Shown one piece after another: positions 14,744 through 21,945 of a stretch of 40,343 nucleotides of DNA (position 1 is its first letter; every line of letters begins with the position of its first letter). The translations under genes and the position numbers were made by a program. Under the pieces are notes generated by a model. That model saw nothing but the letters and a program-made list of their open reading frames with translations, searched no databases and was not told the origin of the DNA. Location: contig VBFY01000013.1 in assembly GCA_005889405.1 (NCBI GenBank), positions 1 to 40,343 of the forward strand. The letters run 5' to 3'. The stretch is from Chloroflexota bacterium. GTDB taxonomy: Bacteria; Chloroflexota; Limnocylindria; P2-11E.

Positions 14744-15523
14744 ATAGCTGCTCCCGAACTGCGGATCAACGAAGGCATCCGCGTGCCCGCCGTGCGCCTG
14801 ATCGGCCCGAACAACGAGCAGCTCGGTGTCGTCCCGACGCAGCGCGCGCTCGCGCACGCGCAAGACCTTGGGTACGACCTGGTCGAGATCGCGCCGAACT
14901 CCACGCCGCCGGTGGCGCGCATCCTCGATTTCGGGAAGTACCGCTACGCCGAGCAGCAGAAGGCGAAGGAGGCGAAGAAGCGCCAGCGCTCGGTCACGTG
15001 GAAAGAGATCCGCATCACGCCGAAGATCGACGAACACGACATCGAGACGAAGATCAAGTCCGCTTCGAAGTTCCTCGACGAGGGCGACAAGCTCAAGGTG
15101 ACCGTGCGCTTCCGCGGCCGCGAGCTCGCGCACCCCGATCGCGGCCGCGTGCTGCTGCTGCAGGTCGCCGACCGGCTGAAGGACCACGGGATAGTCGAGC
15201 GCATGCCCCTACTCGAGGGGCGGTCGATGATCATGGTCATGAACCCGGTGCGCCGTGACGCGCAGGGCGCGCCCGTGCCGCCCACGGCCGCGTCCGCGCC
15301 CGCGCCGGCTGCGGCTGCTCCCGCAACTGCGCCGAACGCTGCCGCGCCGAAGCCAGCACCAGCCCCGATCGCCGCCGCGCCGAAGCTAGCGCCAGCGCCG
15401 AGCGCCGCCGCGCCGAAGCTCGCGGCACCCGCTCCTGCTCCGAAGCCGACGACCGCGCCCGCGCCCGTGCGAGCGGCGACCGCGGCACCCCCGAGCGCCT
15501 CGCCTCGTAAGCGGACGAACTAA
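14744..15523 (+). CDS. infC: Translation initiation factor IF-3 with ATA start codon and Ala/Pro-rich tail
   Basis: IF-3 binds the 30S subunit and proofreads start-codon choice. Core features are RINEGIRVPAVRLIG, NSTPPVARILDFGKY, the KEIRITPKIDEHD linker region and the C-terminal KLKVTVRFRGRE. The conserved RINE motif lies before the first GTG (14783), so the true start must be upstream. Between the in-frame stop (14693) and RINE no ATG, GTG or TTG exists. ATA at 14744 stands 7 bases after a perfect GGAGG (14732-14736), so ATA is the likely start, giving 259 residues. Rare start codons are the known basis of IF-3 autoregulation. The last ~85 residues are an unusual Ala/Pro-rich, 11-residue repeat tail ending PRKRTN. 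rpmI and rplT follow in the standard order. Confidence 0.93.
   Translation: MAAPELRINEGIRVPAVRLIGPNNEQLGVVPTQRALAHAQDLGYDLVEIAPNSTPPVARILDFGKYRYAEQQKAKEAKKRQRSVTWKEIRITPKIDEHDIETKIKSASKFLDEGDKLKVTVRFRGRELAHPDRGRVLLLQVADRLKDHGIVERMPLLEGRSMIMVMNPVRRDAQGAPVPPTAASAPAPAAAAPATAPNAAAPKPAPAPIAAAPKLAPAPSAAAPKLAAPAPAPKPTTAPAPVRAATAAPPSASPRKRTN
15341..15439 (+). repeat. Tandem repeat of 33 bp (11 residues), three copies, inside infC
   Basis: The motif GCCGCGCCGAAGC recurs at 15341, 15374 and 15407, exactly 33 bp apart, encoding AAPKPAPAPIA, AAPKLAPAPSA and AAPKLAAPAPA. Reading frame is preserved, so copy number could vary without breaking the protein. Confidence 0.85.
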
Positions 15524-15527
15524 CCCA

Positions 15528-15533
15528 TACAAT
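15528..15533 (+). promoter_or_regulatory. Possible -10 box upstream of rpmI
   Basis: TACAAT lies between the infC stop and the rpmI ribosome binding site (GAGGAGG at 15553-15559). It would give ribosomal protein mRNA independent of infC. No -35 box is seen. Confidence 0.3.
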
Positions 15534-15568
15534 TGGCGTTCACACTTCGCGCGAGGAGGCGTCACGCC

Positions 15569-15775
15569 GTGCCCAAGATCAAGAGCCATAGCGGTGCGAA
15601 GAAGCGTTTCACCGCGACCGGGCGCGGCAAGCTCACGCGCATGAAGGCGTACAAGGGCCACCTGAACGCGCATAAGTCGCCGCGCCGGAAGCGGAGTCAC
15701 GCCGGCAAAGGGCTCGTCGCCCGCGGTGACCTCCGGCTGATCCGCAAGATGCTGCCGCACCTCGTAGGGAAGTAG
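15569..15775 (+). CDS. rpmI: 50S ribosomal protein L35
   Basis: The 68-residue product matches L35 in full: PKIKSHSGAKKRFTATGRGK at the start and the basic HKSPRRKRSH core with the KMLPHLV ending. L35 is a structural protein of the large ribosomal subunit. GTG 15569 is chosen because PKIKSHSGA is the invariant N-terminus and GAGGAGG sits 9 bases upstream; the longer open frame upstream is not conserved. Order infC-rpmI-rplT is the usual one in bacteria. Confidence 0.96.
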   Translation: MPKIKSHSGAKKRFTATGRGKLTRMKAYKGHLNAHKSPRRKRSHAGKGLVARGDLRLIRKMLPHLVGK

Positions 15776-15812
15776 GAATGACGACTCATTACATTCGTCG
15801 CCATTCATACGT

Positions 15813-15831
15813 GCACCTTCTTCGAAGGTGC
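15813..15831 (+). other. Hairpin in the rpmI-rplT gap
   Basis: The perfect 8-bp stem GCACCTTC/GAAGGTGC has a three-base loop TTC and lies 14 bases before the rplT start. No T-run follows. It may adjust rplT translation, be a processing site, or resemble the rRNA-like targets that L20 uses for autoregulation; none of these is shown. Confidence 0.45.
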
Positions 15832-15845
15832 GGTAGGGAGAAGCC

Positions 15846-16220
15846 ATGACACGCATCAAGCGCGGGGTCGCAGCCCATAAGAAGCACAAGAAGCTCCTGA
15901 ACGCCGCCGAGGGGCGCCGCGCAGCGAAGCACAAGCTCATCCGCCCGGCCCGCGAGGCCGCGCTTCACGCGCTGAACTACGCCTATCGCGACCGCCGCAA
16001 GCGGAAGGCGCAGTTCCGCTCGCTCTGGATCGCGCGCATCAACGCCGCGTCACGCGAGTCCGGCGTCTCGTACAGCCGACTCATGGCCGCGATGCGGTCC
16101 GCCGGCGTTCAGCTCGACCGCAAGGTCCTCGCGGACATGGCCGTACGTGACCCCAAGGTGTTCCGGCATTATGTGGACCTCGTCAGCACCAAGAAGTCAG
16201 GTAAAGCCAGCAGCTCATAA
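15846..16220 (+). CDS. rplT: 50S ribosomal protein L20
   Basis: The 124-residue product is L20: TRIKRGVAAHKKHKKLLNAAEG at the N-terminus, the long basic helix region, and SRLMAAMRSAGVQLDRKVLADMAV in the globular C-terminal domain. L20 is needed early in 50S assembly and in several bacteria represses its own operon. GGGAGAAGCC precedes ATG 15846. The protein is slightly longer than average at its C-terminus (KKSGKASSS). Confidence 0.96.
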   Translation: MTRIKRGVAAHKKHKKLLNAAEGRRAAKHKLIRPAREAALHALNYAYRDRRKRKAQFRSLWIARINAASRESGVSYSRLMAAMRSAGVQLDRKVLADMAVRDPKVFRHYVDLVSTKKSGKASSS

Positions 16221-16225
16221 GGCAG

Positions 16226-16455
16226 CGACGGAGAGTAGTAGCGCGTAGACGTCGCACAGGGAACGCGGGTCGTGACTGAGAGCCCGTAGCGAGACGGAAC
16301 GTGCGAATTCGCTCCCGAGCCGATGCGCAGAAAAGCGCATCCGGGCGGAGCCCGATAGCGCTCCCCAACGAGTGTCCATCGGCCGCGTGCCGGTGGGAGA
16401 TCGGGTGGTACCGCGGAGGCCCGCCTTCGTCCCGGACGGAGAGCGGGCCTTTGAT
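16226..16455 (+). promoter_or_regulatory. T-box leader of pheST, specifier TTC (Phe)
   Basis: This leader shows the canonical elements in order: GAGAGTAGTA near the base of stem I (16231-16240), GGGAACGCGGG and GACTGAGAGCCCG in the distal part of stem I, GTGCGAA-TTC-GCTCCCGAG (16301-16319) with specifier TTC at 16308-16310, and the T-box GGGTGGTACCGCGG at 16403-16416, followed by a terminator. TTC is a phenylalanine codon, matching pheS and pheT downstream. It begins a few bases after the rplT stop, so it can regulate readthrough from the infC-rpmI-rplT transcript as well as any local initiation; no local promoter was found. Confidence 0.95.
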
Positions 16456-16460
16456 TTATT
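16417..16460 (+). terminator. Rho-independent attenuator of the pheST T-box
   Basis: The 8-bp stem AGGCCCGC/GCGGGCCT (16417-16424 with 16443-16450) encloses a loop that itself contains CGTCC/GGACG, and is followed by the T-rich TTGATTTATTT. It starts at the end of the T-box motif, as in the thrS leader. Confidence 0.85.
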
Positions 16461-16506
16461 TGGGCGGTTTGCGGGTGAGGCTCACATCCGCAAGGGAAAG
16501 GATCGC

Positions 16507-17562
16507 ATGGCGGGACCACAGGATCTGAATGCGCTCGCGGACCGCGCGGTGGCTGACATCGCCGCCTGCGCGGACGACGCCGCGCTCGAAGCGGCGCGAA
16601 TCCGTTACCTCGGGCGCAAAGACGGCGAGGTCACGCAGGCCACCAAGCAGATCGCGACACTCCCCGCGAAGGACAAGCCCGCGTACGGCGCCGCGGTGAA
16701 CGAGGCGAAGGCGCGGATCGAGGCAGCGCTGCGGAGCCGAAACGCGGCGCTGCACGACGCGTCGATCGATAGCACCCTGCGCGAGCGCGAGGACCTGACC
16801 CTTCCCGGGCGACCCGTGCGTATCGGTCGTCTCCATCCGGTGACCGCAACGATCCGCGAGGTCTCGCGCATCTTCGGCACGATGGGCTTCGAGACCATCG
16901 AGGGTCCCGAGATCGAAACGGACTACTACAACTTCGAGGCGCTCAACATCCCGCCGGGCCATCCCGCACGAGAGAAGTGGGACACGCTGTGGGTGTCCAA
17001 TCCCCTCGGCGACGACCCGAAGTTGCCGCTGCTCGGCCGCACGCACACCTCACCGATGCAGGTGCGGGTCATGGAGAAACGCCAGCCGCCGATCCGCGTG
17101 GTGATCCCGGGGCGCTGCTATCGCTACGAGGCGACCGATGCGATCCACGAGAGCATCCTCCACCAGTACGAGGGCCTCGCCATCGACGAGAAGCTCACCA
17201 TGGCCGACCTCAAGGGCGTTCTGTATTCGTTCGCGCGGCAGGTCTTTGGGAGCAAGAGCAACGTGCGGTTCCGGCCGGACTACTTTCCGTTCACCGAACC
17301 CTCGGCCGAGATCGCGTTCTCCTGCGTGATCTGCGACGGCAAGGATCCGCACTGCCACACCTGCGGCGGCGACGGTTGGATCGAGGCCGCCGGCTGCGGC
17401 ATGGTGCATCCCGACGTCCTGCGCCGCGTCGGCTACGACCCGGACCGCTATCAGGGCTTCGCATTCGGCGGCGGGATCGAGCGTCTCGCGATGGTGATCT
17501 CGGGCACGCCGGATATCCGTCTGTTCGCGCAGAACGACCTGCGGTTCCTGGAGAGCTTCTGA
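16507..17562 (+). CDS. pheS: Phenylalanyl-tRNA synthetase alpha subunit
   Basis: The 351-residue catalytic subunit of the (alpha-beta)2 enzyme. N-terminal helical coiled-coil region (about 1-95) binds tRNA-Phe; the class II core follows with FGTMGFETIEGPEIETDYYNFEALNIP (motif 1 region), VVIPGRCYRYEATDAIHE (motif 2) and FAFGGGIERLAMV (motif 3). The FEALN and HPARE-type signatures are typical of bacterial PheS. An additional CVICDGKDPHCHTCGGDGWIE segment (about 273-294) has four Cys and may bind metal. ATG 16507 follows GGAAAGG; the open frame further upstream is T-box leader. Its stop overlaps the pheT start (TGATG). Confidence 0.97.
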   Translation: MAGPQDLNALADRAVADIAACADDAALEAARIRYLGRKDGEVTQATKQIATLPAKDKPAYGAAVNEAKARIEAALRSRNAALHDASIDSTLREREDLTLPGRPVRIGRLHPVTATIREVSRIFGTMGFETIEGPEIETDYYNFEALNIPPGHPAREKWDTLWVSNPLGDDPKLPLLGRTHTSPMQVRVMEKRQPPIRVVIPGRCYRYEATDAIHESILHQYEGLAIDEKLTMADLKGVLYSFARQVFGSKSNVRFRPDYFPFTEPSAEIAFSCVICDGKDPHCHTCGGDGWIEAAGCGMVHPDVLRRVGYDPDRYQGFAFGGGIERLAMVISGTPDIRLFAQNDLRFLESF

Positions 17563-19973
17563 TGCTGATCCGGGTGCCGCTGTCCTGGCTGCGCGAGTAC
17601 GTCGACGTGACCGTTTCCGCAGACGACCTCGCGCATCGCCTCCACATGGCCGGCACGGAGTCGAAGGGCATCGAGCGGAGGGCCTGGGACAAGATCTGGG
17701 TCGGGCGCATCGCCGAGCTCGCGAAGCATCCCGACGCCGACAAGCTTCAGCTCGCGACGGTCGAGTACGGCGAGGGCCGGCGCAAGACCGTCGTGACCGG
17801 AGCGACGAACTTGAAGCTCGGCGCGATCGTCGCATACGGCGAGGTCGGCGCGGAGTACCTCGAGGGCCATACCGGCGAGCGAATGGTCATGAAGCCGAAG
17901 GACATGCGCGGCATCAAGAGCGAGGGCATGGTCATGTCCGAGAAAGAGCTCGGCATCGGCGAGGACCACGACGGCATCCTCCTGCTCGATCCGAAGCTGC
18001 CGGTCGGCGCGCCCCTCTCCGAGGCGCTCGGCGAGACGGTCTTGCTCCTCGAGCTGCAGCCGAACCGTCCCGACTGCCTCGGCATCCTCGGTATCGCTCG
18101 CGAGGTCTCCGCGCTTCTCGAAACGCAGCTCCGCGAGCCCGAGCGCGCGGATCTCGGGCGCCAGGCGCCGAAGGCGCTTGACGTCCGCATCGAGGATACC
18201 GACGCGTGCCGGCGCTTCGCGGTCGCGCGGCTTGACGGCGTTCGCATCGGTCCGTCGCCCGAGTGGATGCAGCGCCGCCTCGTCGCAGCCGGGATGCGCC
18301 CGATCTCCAACGTCGTGGACATCACCAACTACGTGATGCTCGAGCTCGGCCAACCGCTCCACGCCTACGACCTGCGCGATATCCGTGGGGGCGCGCTCGT
18401 CGCCCGCCAGGCGCGTCCAGGCGAGCGGATCCGCACCCTTGACGGCGTCGATCGCAGCTTGCCGAACGGCACGCTCGTGATCGCGGACGAGGAGCGCGCG
18501 CTCGGCATCGCCGGGATCATGGGCGGAGAGGACTCCGAGATCCGCGGCGACACGACGACGGTCGCGCTCGAGTGCGCATCGTTCGAGCCGCGCGCAATCG
18601 GCCGCACCGCGACACGGCTCGACATGCGCGGCTCTTCCGGGAGCGCCGCGGCGCGACGCTTCGCATGGGAGCTCAGCTCTGACCTCGTGCCGATCGCGCT
18701 CGCGCGAGCCGTCGCCCTCCTGCGCGATCACGCCGGCGCGAAGCTCGCCGGCACCGTCGACCGGTACCCGCGTCCGCGGCCACGCACCCTGGTCCGCATG
18801 CCCTACGGGCTCGTGCGGAAAGTGCTCGGCATCGACATCGCGCGCGACGAGGCGATACACATCCTCGAGCGCCTCGGGTTCTCCGGCTGCACGATCGAGC
18901 GCGACATCCTGCTCGCGCAGCCACCGGTGGAGCGCACCGACATCGCGATCCCGCACGACCTCATCGAGGAGATCGCGCGCATCGCTGGGTACGACCGGTT
19001 GCCGGCGCGGGTCCCGGACGGTCCACTGCCGCTCATCGAAACGCATCCGCTCGAGGAGTTCCGCGAGCGGCTCCGCGACGCGCTCCTAGAGCTGGGCCTC
19101 CAGGAGACGGTGTCCTACTCGCTCATCGATCCGCAGTGGCTCGGGCGCCTTACGCCCGATGCGACGCCGATCGCCCCGGAGCCGCTTCGGATCCAGAACC
19201 CGACGACAGCGTCGCAGTCCGTGGCGCGCCCCACGCTGCGAGCGAGCGTGCTCGACACCGCGCGGCGCAACCTGCGCCACCGCGGCGGCGTCGCGTTGTT
19301 CGAGATCGCGCCGGTCTACCTCCCGCGCAAGGCCGATCTGCCGGACGAGCGTTGGACCGCGGCGATCGTGCTCGCGGGGAGCGCGCAACCGGACAGCTGG
19401 CTCGGCCCGGGCCGCGACGCGGATCTGTGGGATCTGAAGTCCGTCGTGAGCGGAGCGCTCGCAAAGCTGCGGGTCGGCGCGGTCGGAGAAGTCCAGTCCG
19501 GCGCACCCGGCCTCCATCCCGGACGCTCGGAACGACGTGGGTCGGCCGACCGCGACGTCATGACCTGGGGGCAGCTCGATCCCCGCGTCGCCGATCTCTG
19601 GGAGCTGCCCGCCGCGACGTTCGTCGCCGAGCTCGACGTCGCTTCGCTGCATGGGCGGGTAGCGCCGCCGCGCGTCGTGGCGCCGCCCCGCTACCCAGCC
19701 GCGATGCGCGATCTTGCGATCGTTCTCGACGAGCCCACGGCTTACGCAGCGGTCGAGGAAGCGATCCGGGCTGCTGGGAAGGCCCTCGTCGAGTCGGTCT
19801 CTTTGCTCGACGTTTACCGCGGGCCACAGGTCGGCCCGGGTAAGAAATCGTTCGCGGTCCGGCTCGTTCTGCGGTCGTCCGACGGCACGCTGAGCGAGGC
19901 CGACGTCGACCGTGCCGCGAGGCGAATCGAGGGCCGGCTCCTCCACCAGCTGGGGGCGACGCTCCGCACGTAG
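17562..19973 (+). CDS. pheT: Phenylalanyl-tRNA synthetase beta subunit
   Basis: An 803-residue subunit of normal length. It shows the N-terminal MLIRVPLSWLREYVDV, the EMAP-II-like tRNA-binding domain (about 40-150, VGRIAELAKHPDADKLQ and GIKSEGMVMSEKELG), the B3/B4 editing domain (ELQPNRPDCLGI and ISNVVDITNYVMLELGQPLHAYD), the B5 region, a catalytically inactive class II-like core (LGLQETVSYSLID) and the C-terminal anticodon-binding FDX-ACB domain (PPRYPAAMRDLAIVLDE). The editing domain removes Tyr misacylated on tRNA-Phe. It forms a heterotetramer with PheS and is controlled by the same T-box. Confidence 0.97.
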   Translation: MLIRVPLSWLREYVDVTVSADDLAHRLHMAGTESKGIERRAWDKIWVGRIAELAKHPDADKLQLATVEYGEGRRKTVVTGATNLKLGAIVAYGEVGAEYLEGHTGERMVMKPKDMRGIKSEGMVMSEKELGIGEDHDGILLLDPKLPVGAPLSEALGETVLLLELQPNRPDCLGILGIAREVSALLETQLREPERADLGRQAPKALDVRIEDTDACRRFAVARLDGVRIGPSPEWMQRRLVAAGMRPISNVVDITNYVMLELGQPLHAYDLRDIRGGALVARQARPGERIRTLDGVDRSLPNGTLVIADEERALGIAGIMGGEDSEIRGDTTTVALECASFEPRAIGRTATRLDMRGSSGSAAARRFAWELSSDLVPIALARAVALLRDHAGAKLAGTVDRYPRPRPRTLVRMPYGLVRKVLGIDIARDEAIHILERLGFSGCTIERDILLAQPPVERTDIAIPHDLIEEIARIAGYDRLPARVPDGPLPLIETHPLEEFRERLRDALLELGLQETVSYSLIDPQWLGRLTPDATPIAPEPLRIQNPTTASQSVARPTLRASVLDTARRNLRHRGGVALFEIAPVYLPRKADLPDERWTAAIVLAGSAQPDSWLGPGRDADLWDLKSVVSGALAKLRVGAVGEVQSGAPGLHPGRSERRGSADRDVMTWGQLDPRVADLWELPAATFVAELDVASLHGRVAPPRVVAPPRYPAAMRDLAIVLDEPTAYAAVEEAIRAAGKALVESVSLLDVYRGPQVGPGKKSFAVRLVLRSSDGTLSEADVDRAARRIEGRLLHQLGATLRT

Positions 19974-19993
19974 CCGGCTCCGACCGAACCGCC

Positions 19994-20022
19994 TTGCTCA
20001 AAGGGGGGTACGAGGGTAGCCT
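19994..20022 (+). promoter_or_regulatory. Putative promoter of the peptide-importer operon
   Basis: TTGCTC (19994-19999) and TAGCCT (20017-20022) are separated by exactly 17 bases, and the predicted transcript start (about 20029) falls at the first base of the stem-loop below. The -10 resembles the TATCCT boxes elsewhere in the window. Confidence 0.5.
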
Positions 20023-20029
20023 GCGAAAA

Positions 20030-20050
20030 CATCGCGGCAGTTCCGCGATG
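20030..20050 (+). other. Perfect 5' stem-loop in the importer mRNA leader
   Basis: The 8-bp perfect stem CATCGCGG/CCGCGATG has loop CAGTT. It sits at the predicted 5' end of the transcript, as mRNA-stabilising hairpins do, and about 37 bases before the ATG. Confidence 0.6.
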
Positions 20051-20086
20051 CGGGATTGCGAAAGGCGTGGGAGGTATCAACAAGGA

Positions 20087-21850
20087 ATGACCAACCAATG
20101 GCGACGCGCTGCGGCGGTTGTTGCCGTCGCAGCAATGACACTGGCAGCTTGCGGGACGACGCCGCCGGCTGCCTCGAGCACACCGGGAGCATCGGCGACC
20201 GTCGCGTCAAAGCGCGGTGCCGGCGATGACCTGAAGATCCTGTACTGGCAGGCGCCAACGATCCTCAACGCGCACCTTGCGACGGGCACCAAGGACAGCG
20301 ACGCGGCGCGACTCGTGACCGAGCCGCTCGCCTCGTATGGTCCCGACGCGAAGCCGCTCGCGAACGGTCTCGCGGCGGAGATCCCGACGGTCGCGAACGG
20401 CGGCGTTTCCGCTGACCTCTTGACCGTGACCTGGAAGCTGAAGCAAGGCGTGAAGTGGTCAGACGGAACACCGTTCACCGCTGACGACGTCGCCTTCACG
20501 TTCTCCCTCATGGCCGACCCGAAGACCGCAGTGTCGACGTCGGACGCGGCCGAGGGTGTGAAGTCCGTCGTCGCGAAGGACGCCAACACCGTCGTCGTGA
20601 CCTACGCGGCCGCGAATCCCAACATCTACCAGTGGGGCGTCGGCACGTGCTGCTACATCCTGCAAAAGAAGCAGTTCGAGGCGTATCAGGGCGAGAAGCT
20701 CAAGGACGCGCCTGGCAACCTCAAGCCGATCGGCACCGGGCCATACGTGGTCGACAGCTTCAAGTCGGGTGACGTCGTCACCTACAAGATGAACGACCAG
20801 TTCCGTGACCCGAACAAGCCGTACTTCAAGAGCGTGACGTTCAAGGGTGGCGGCGACGCTCCGTCGGCGGCTCGCGCGGTCTTCCAGACCGGCGACGTCG
20901 ACTACGCGTGGAACCTCCAGGTGGAAGCCGGCATCCTCAAGCCGATGGCCGACACGAGCTCAAAGGGCAAGCTGCTCACGGTCTACGGCTCGAGCGTCGA
21001 GCGCATCCTCCTGAACTTCGCGGACCCGAGCGCATCACTCGGCGACAAGCGCGGCGAGCCCGACACCAAGCACCCGTTCTTCAACGGCGCTGACGGGAAG
21101 ATCGTCCGCACCGCGCTCGCGCTGGCGACCGACCGCAAGACGGTGGCGCAGCAGATCTACGGCGACGGCCTCTCCGGCAAGCCGGGCTGCAACATCGTCA
21201 CTGGCGTTCCGGACTACGAGTCCACGGCGACCGCCGACTTCTGCAGCAAGTTCGACACTGCCGCGGCGGGCAAGATGCTCGATGACGCTGGATGGAAGCT
21301 CGGCTCGGACAACGTCCGCGCCAAGGGCGGCATCAAGCTGAGCATCGTCTACCAGACCACGGTCAACGCCGTGCGGCAGAAGACGCAGGACATCATGAAG
21401 AAGAACTGGGAGGCCGCGGGCTTCAAGGTGGAGCTCAAGTCCGTCCCGGCTGATGTCTTCTTCACCAACACCTCGCCCGATGGTGCGAACCACTTCTGGG
21501 CCGACGTCGAGATGTTCACGAACAACAGTGACCCGGACTTCACGAACTACCTCAACGGCTGGACCAGCAAGCAGGCCACCGGTAAGGCGAACAACTGGAA
21601 CTCCGCGAACTACAACCGCTACCAGAACCCGGCGTTCGACACGATCATCGACAGCCTCCGCTCGGAGAAGGACCCGGCGAAGCGCGCCACCTTGTTCAAG
21701 CAGGCGAACGACATCCTCATCCTGGATGTCGTGATCATCCCGGTCGTGACCCGGACGCAGGTGACCTCGGGGATCGCGAACACCCTGAAGAACGTGGTTC
21801 CGACGGGTTGGGACTCCGAGATGTACGCGGTCCAGGACTTCAGCAAATAG
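20087..21850 (+). CDS. ABC transporter substrate-binding lipoprotein, family 5 (peptide-type)
   Basis: A 587-residue lipoprotein: signal sequence with lipobox LAAC (Cys22), a Pro/Ala/Ser-rich linker, then the family 5 solute-binding fold with WKLKQGVKWSDGTPFTADDVAF, the diagnostic motif of DppA/OppA proteins, and the GTGPYVV segment. The C-terminal lobe includes GAN...DPDFTNYLNGW and a typical family ending. It captures oligopeptides, dipeptides or other cargo outside the membrane and delivers it to the two permeases encoded next. ATG 20087 is preceded by GGGAGG. The expected cargo cannot be told from sequence. Confidence 0.95.
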   Translation: MTNQWRRAAAVVAVAAMTLAACGTTPPAASSTPGASATVASKRGAGDDLKILYWQAPTILNAHLATGTKDSDAARLVTEPLASYGPDAKPLANGLAAEIPTVANGGVSADLLTVTWKLKQGVKWSDGTPFTADDVAFTFSLMADPKTAVSTSDAAEGVKSVVAKDANTVVVTYAAANPNIYQWGVGTCCYILQKKQFEAYQGEKLKDAPGNLKPIGTGPYVVDSFKSGDVVTYKMNDQFRDPNKPYFKSVTFKGGGDAPSAARAVFQTGDVDYAWNLQVEAGILKPMADTSSKGKLLTVYGSSVERILLNFADPSASLGDKRGEPDTKHPFFNGADGKIVRTALALATDRKTVAQQIYGDGLSGKPGCNIVTGVPDYESTATADFCSKFDTAAAGKMLDDAGWKLGSDNVRAKGGIKLSIVYQTTVNAVRQKTQDIMKKNWEAAGFKVELKSVPADVFFTNTSPDGANHFWADVEMFTNNSDPDFTNYLNGWTSKQATGKANNWNSANYNRYQNPAFDTIIDSLRSEKDPAKRATLFKQANDILILDVVIIPVVTRTQVTSGIANTLKNVVPTGWDSEMYAVQDFSK

Positions 21851-21875
21851 CCATCGGAGGCTAGGAAACGAGGTA

Positions 21876-21910
21876 GGGTAGTGCGGTGGATGACCTCCAC
21901 CGCACTACCC
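21876..21910 (+). other. Intercistronic 15-bp perfect hairpin
   Basis: GGGTAGTGCGGTGGA pairs perfectly with TCCACCGCACTACCC around loop TGACC. After a small internal loop, flanking CGAGG and CCTCG extend it. There is no T-tract, so it probably stabilises the upstream binding-protein mRNA and lowers permease expression rather than ending transcription completely. A shorter hairpin (ACGCC-GCAA-GGCGT, 21919-21932) follows. Confidence 0.8.
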
Positions 21911-21918
21911 GGTCCTCG

Positions 21919-21932
21919 ACGCCGCAAGGCGT
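21919..21932 (+). other. Short GNRA-loop hairpin before the first permease
   Basis: The 5-bp stem ACGCC/GGCGT encloses a GCAA tetraloop, 13 bases before the GTG start and overlapping the start of the ribosome binding region (GAGGGGG). It could modulate translation. Confidence 0.4.
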
Positions 21933-21945
21933 GAGGGGGTAACGA

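Noticed and set aside
14783-14785. GTG 14783 as the infC start
   Set aside because: It would remove the conserved RINE motif and has no suitable Shine-Dalgarno, while ATA 14744 has GGAGG at 7 bases.
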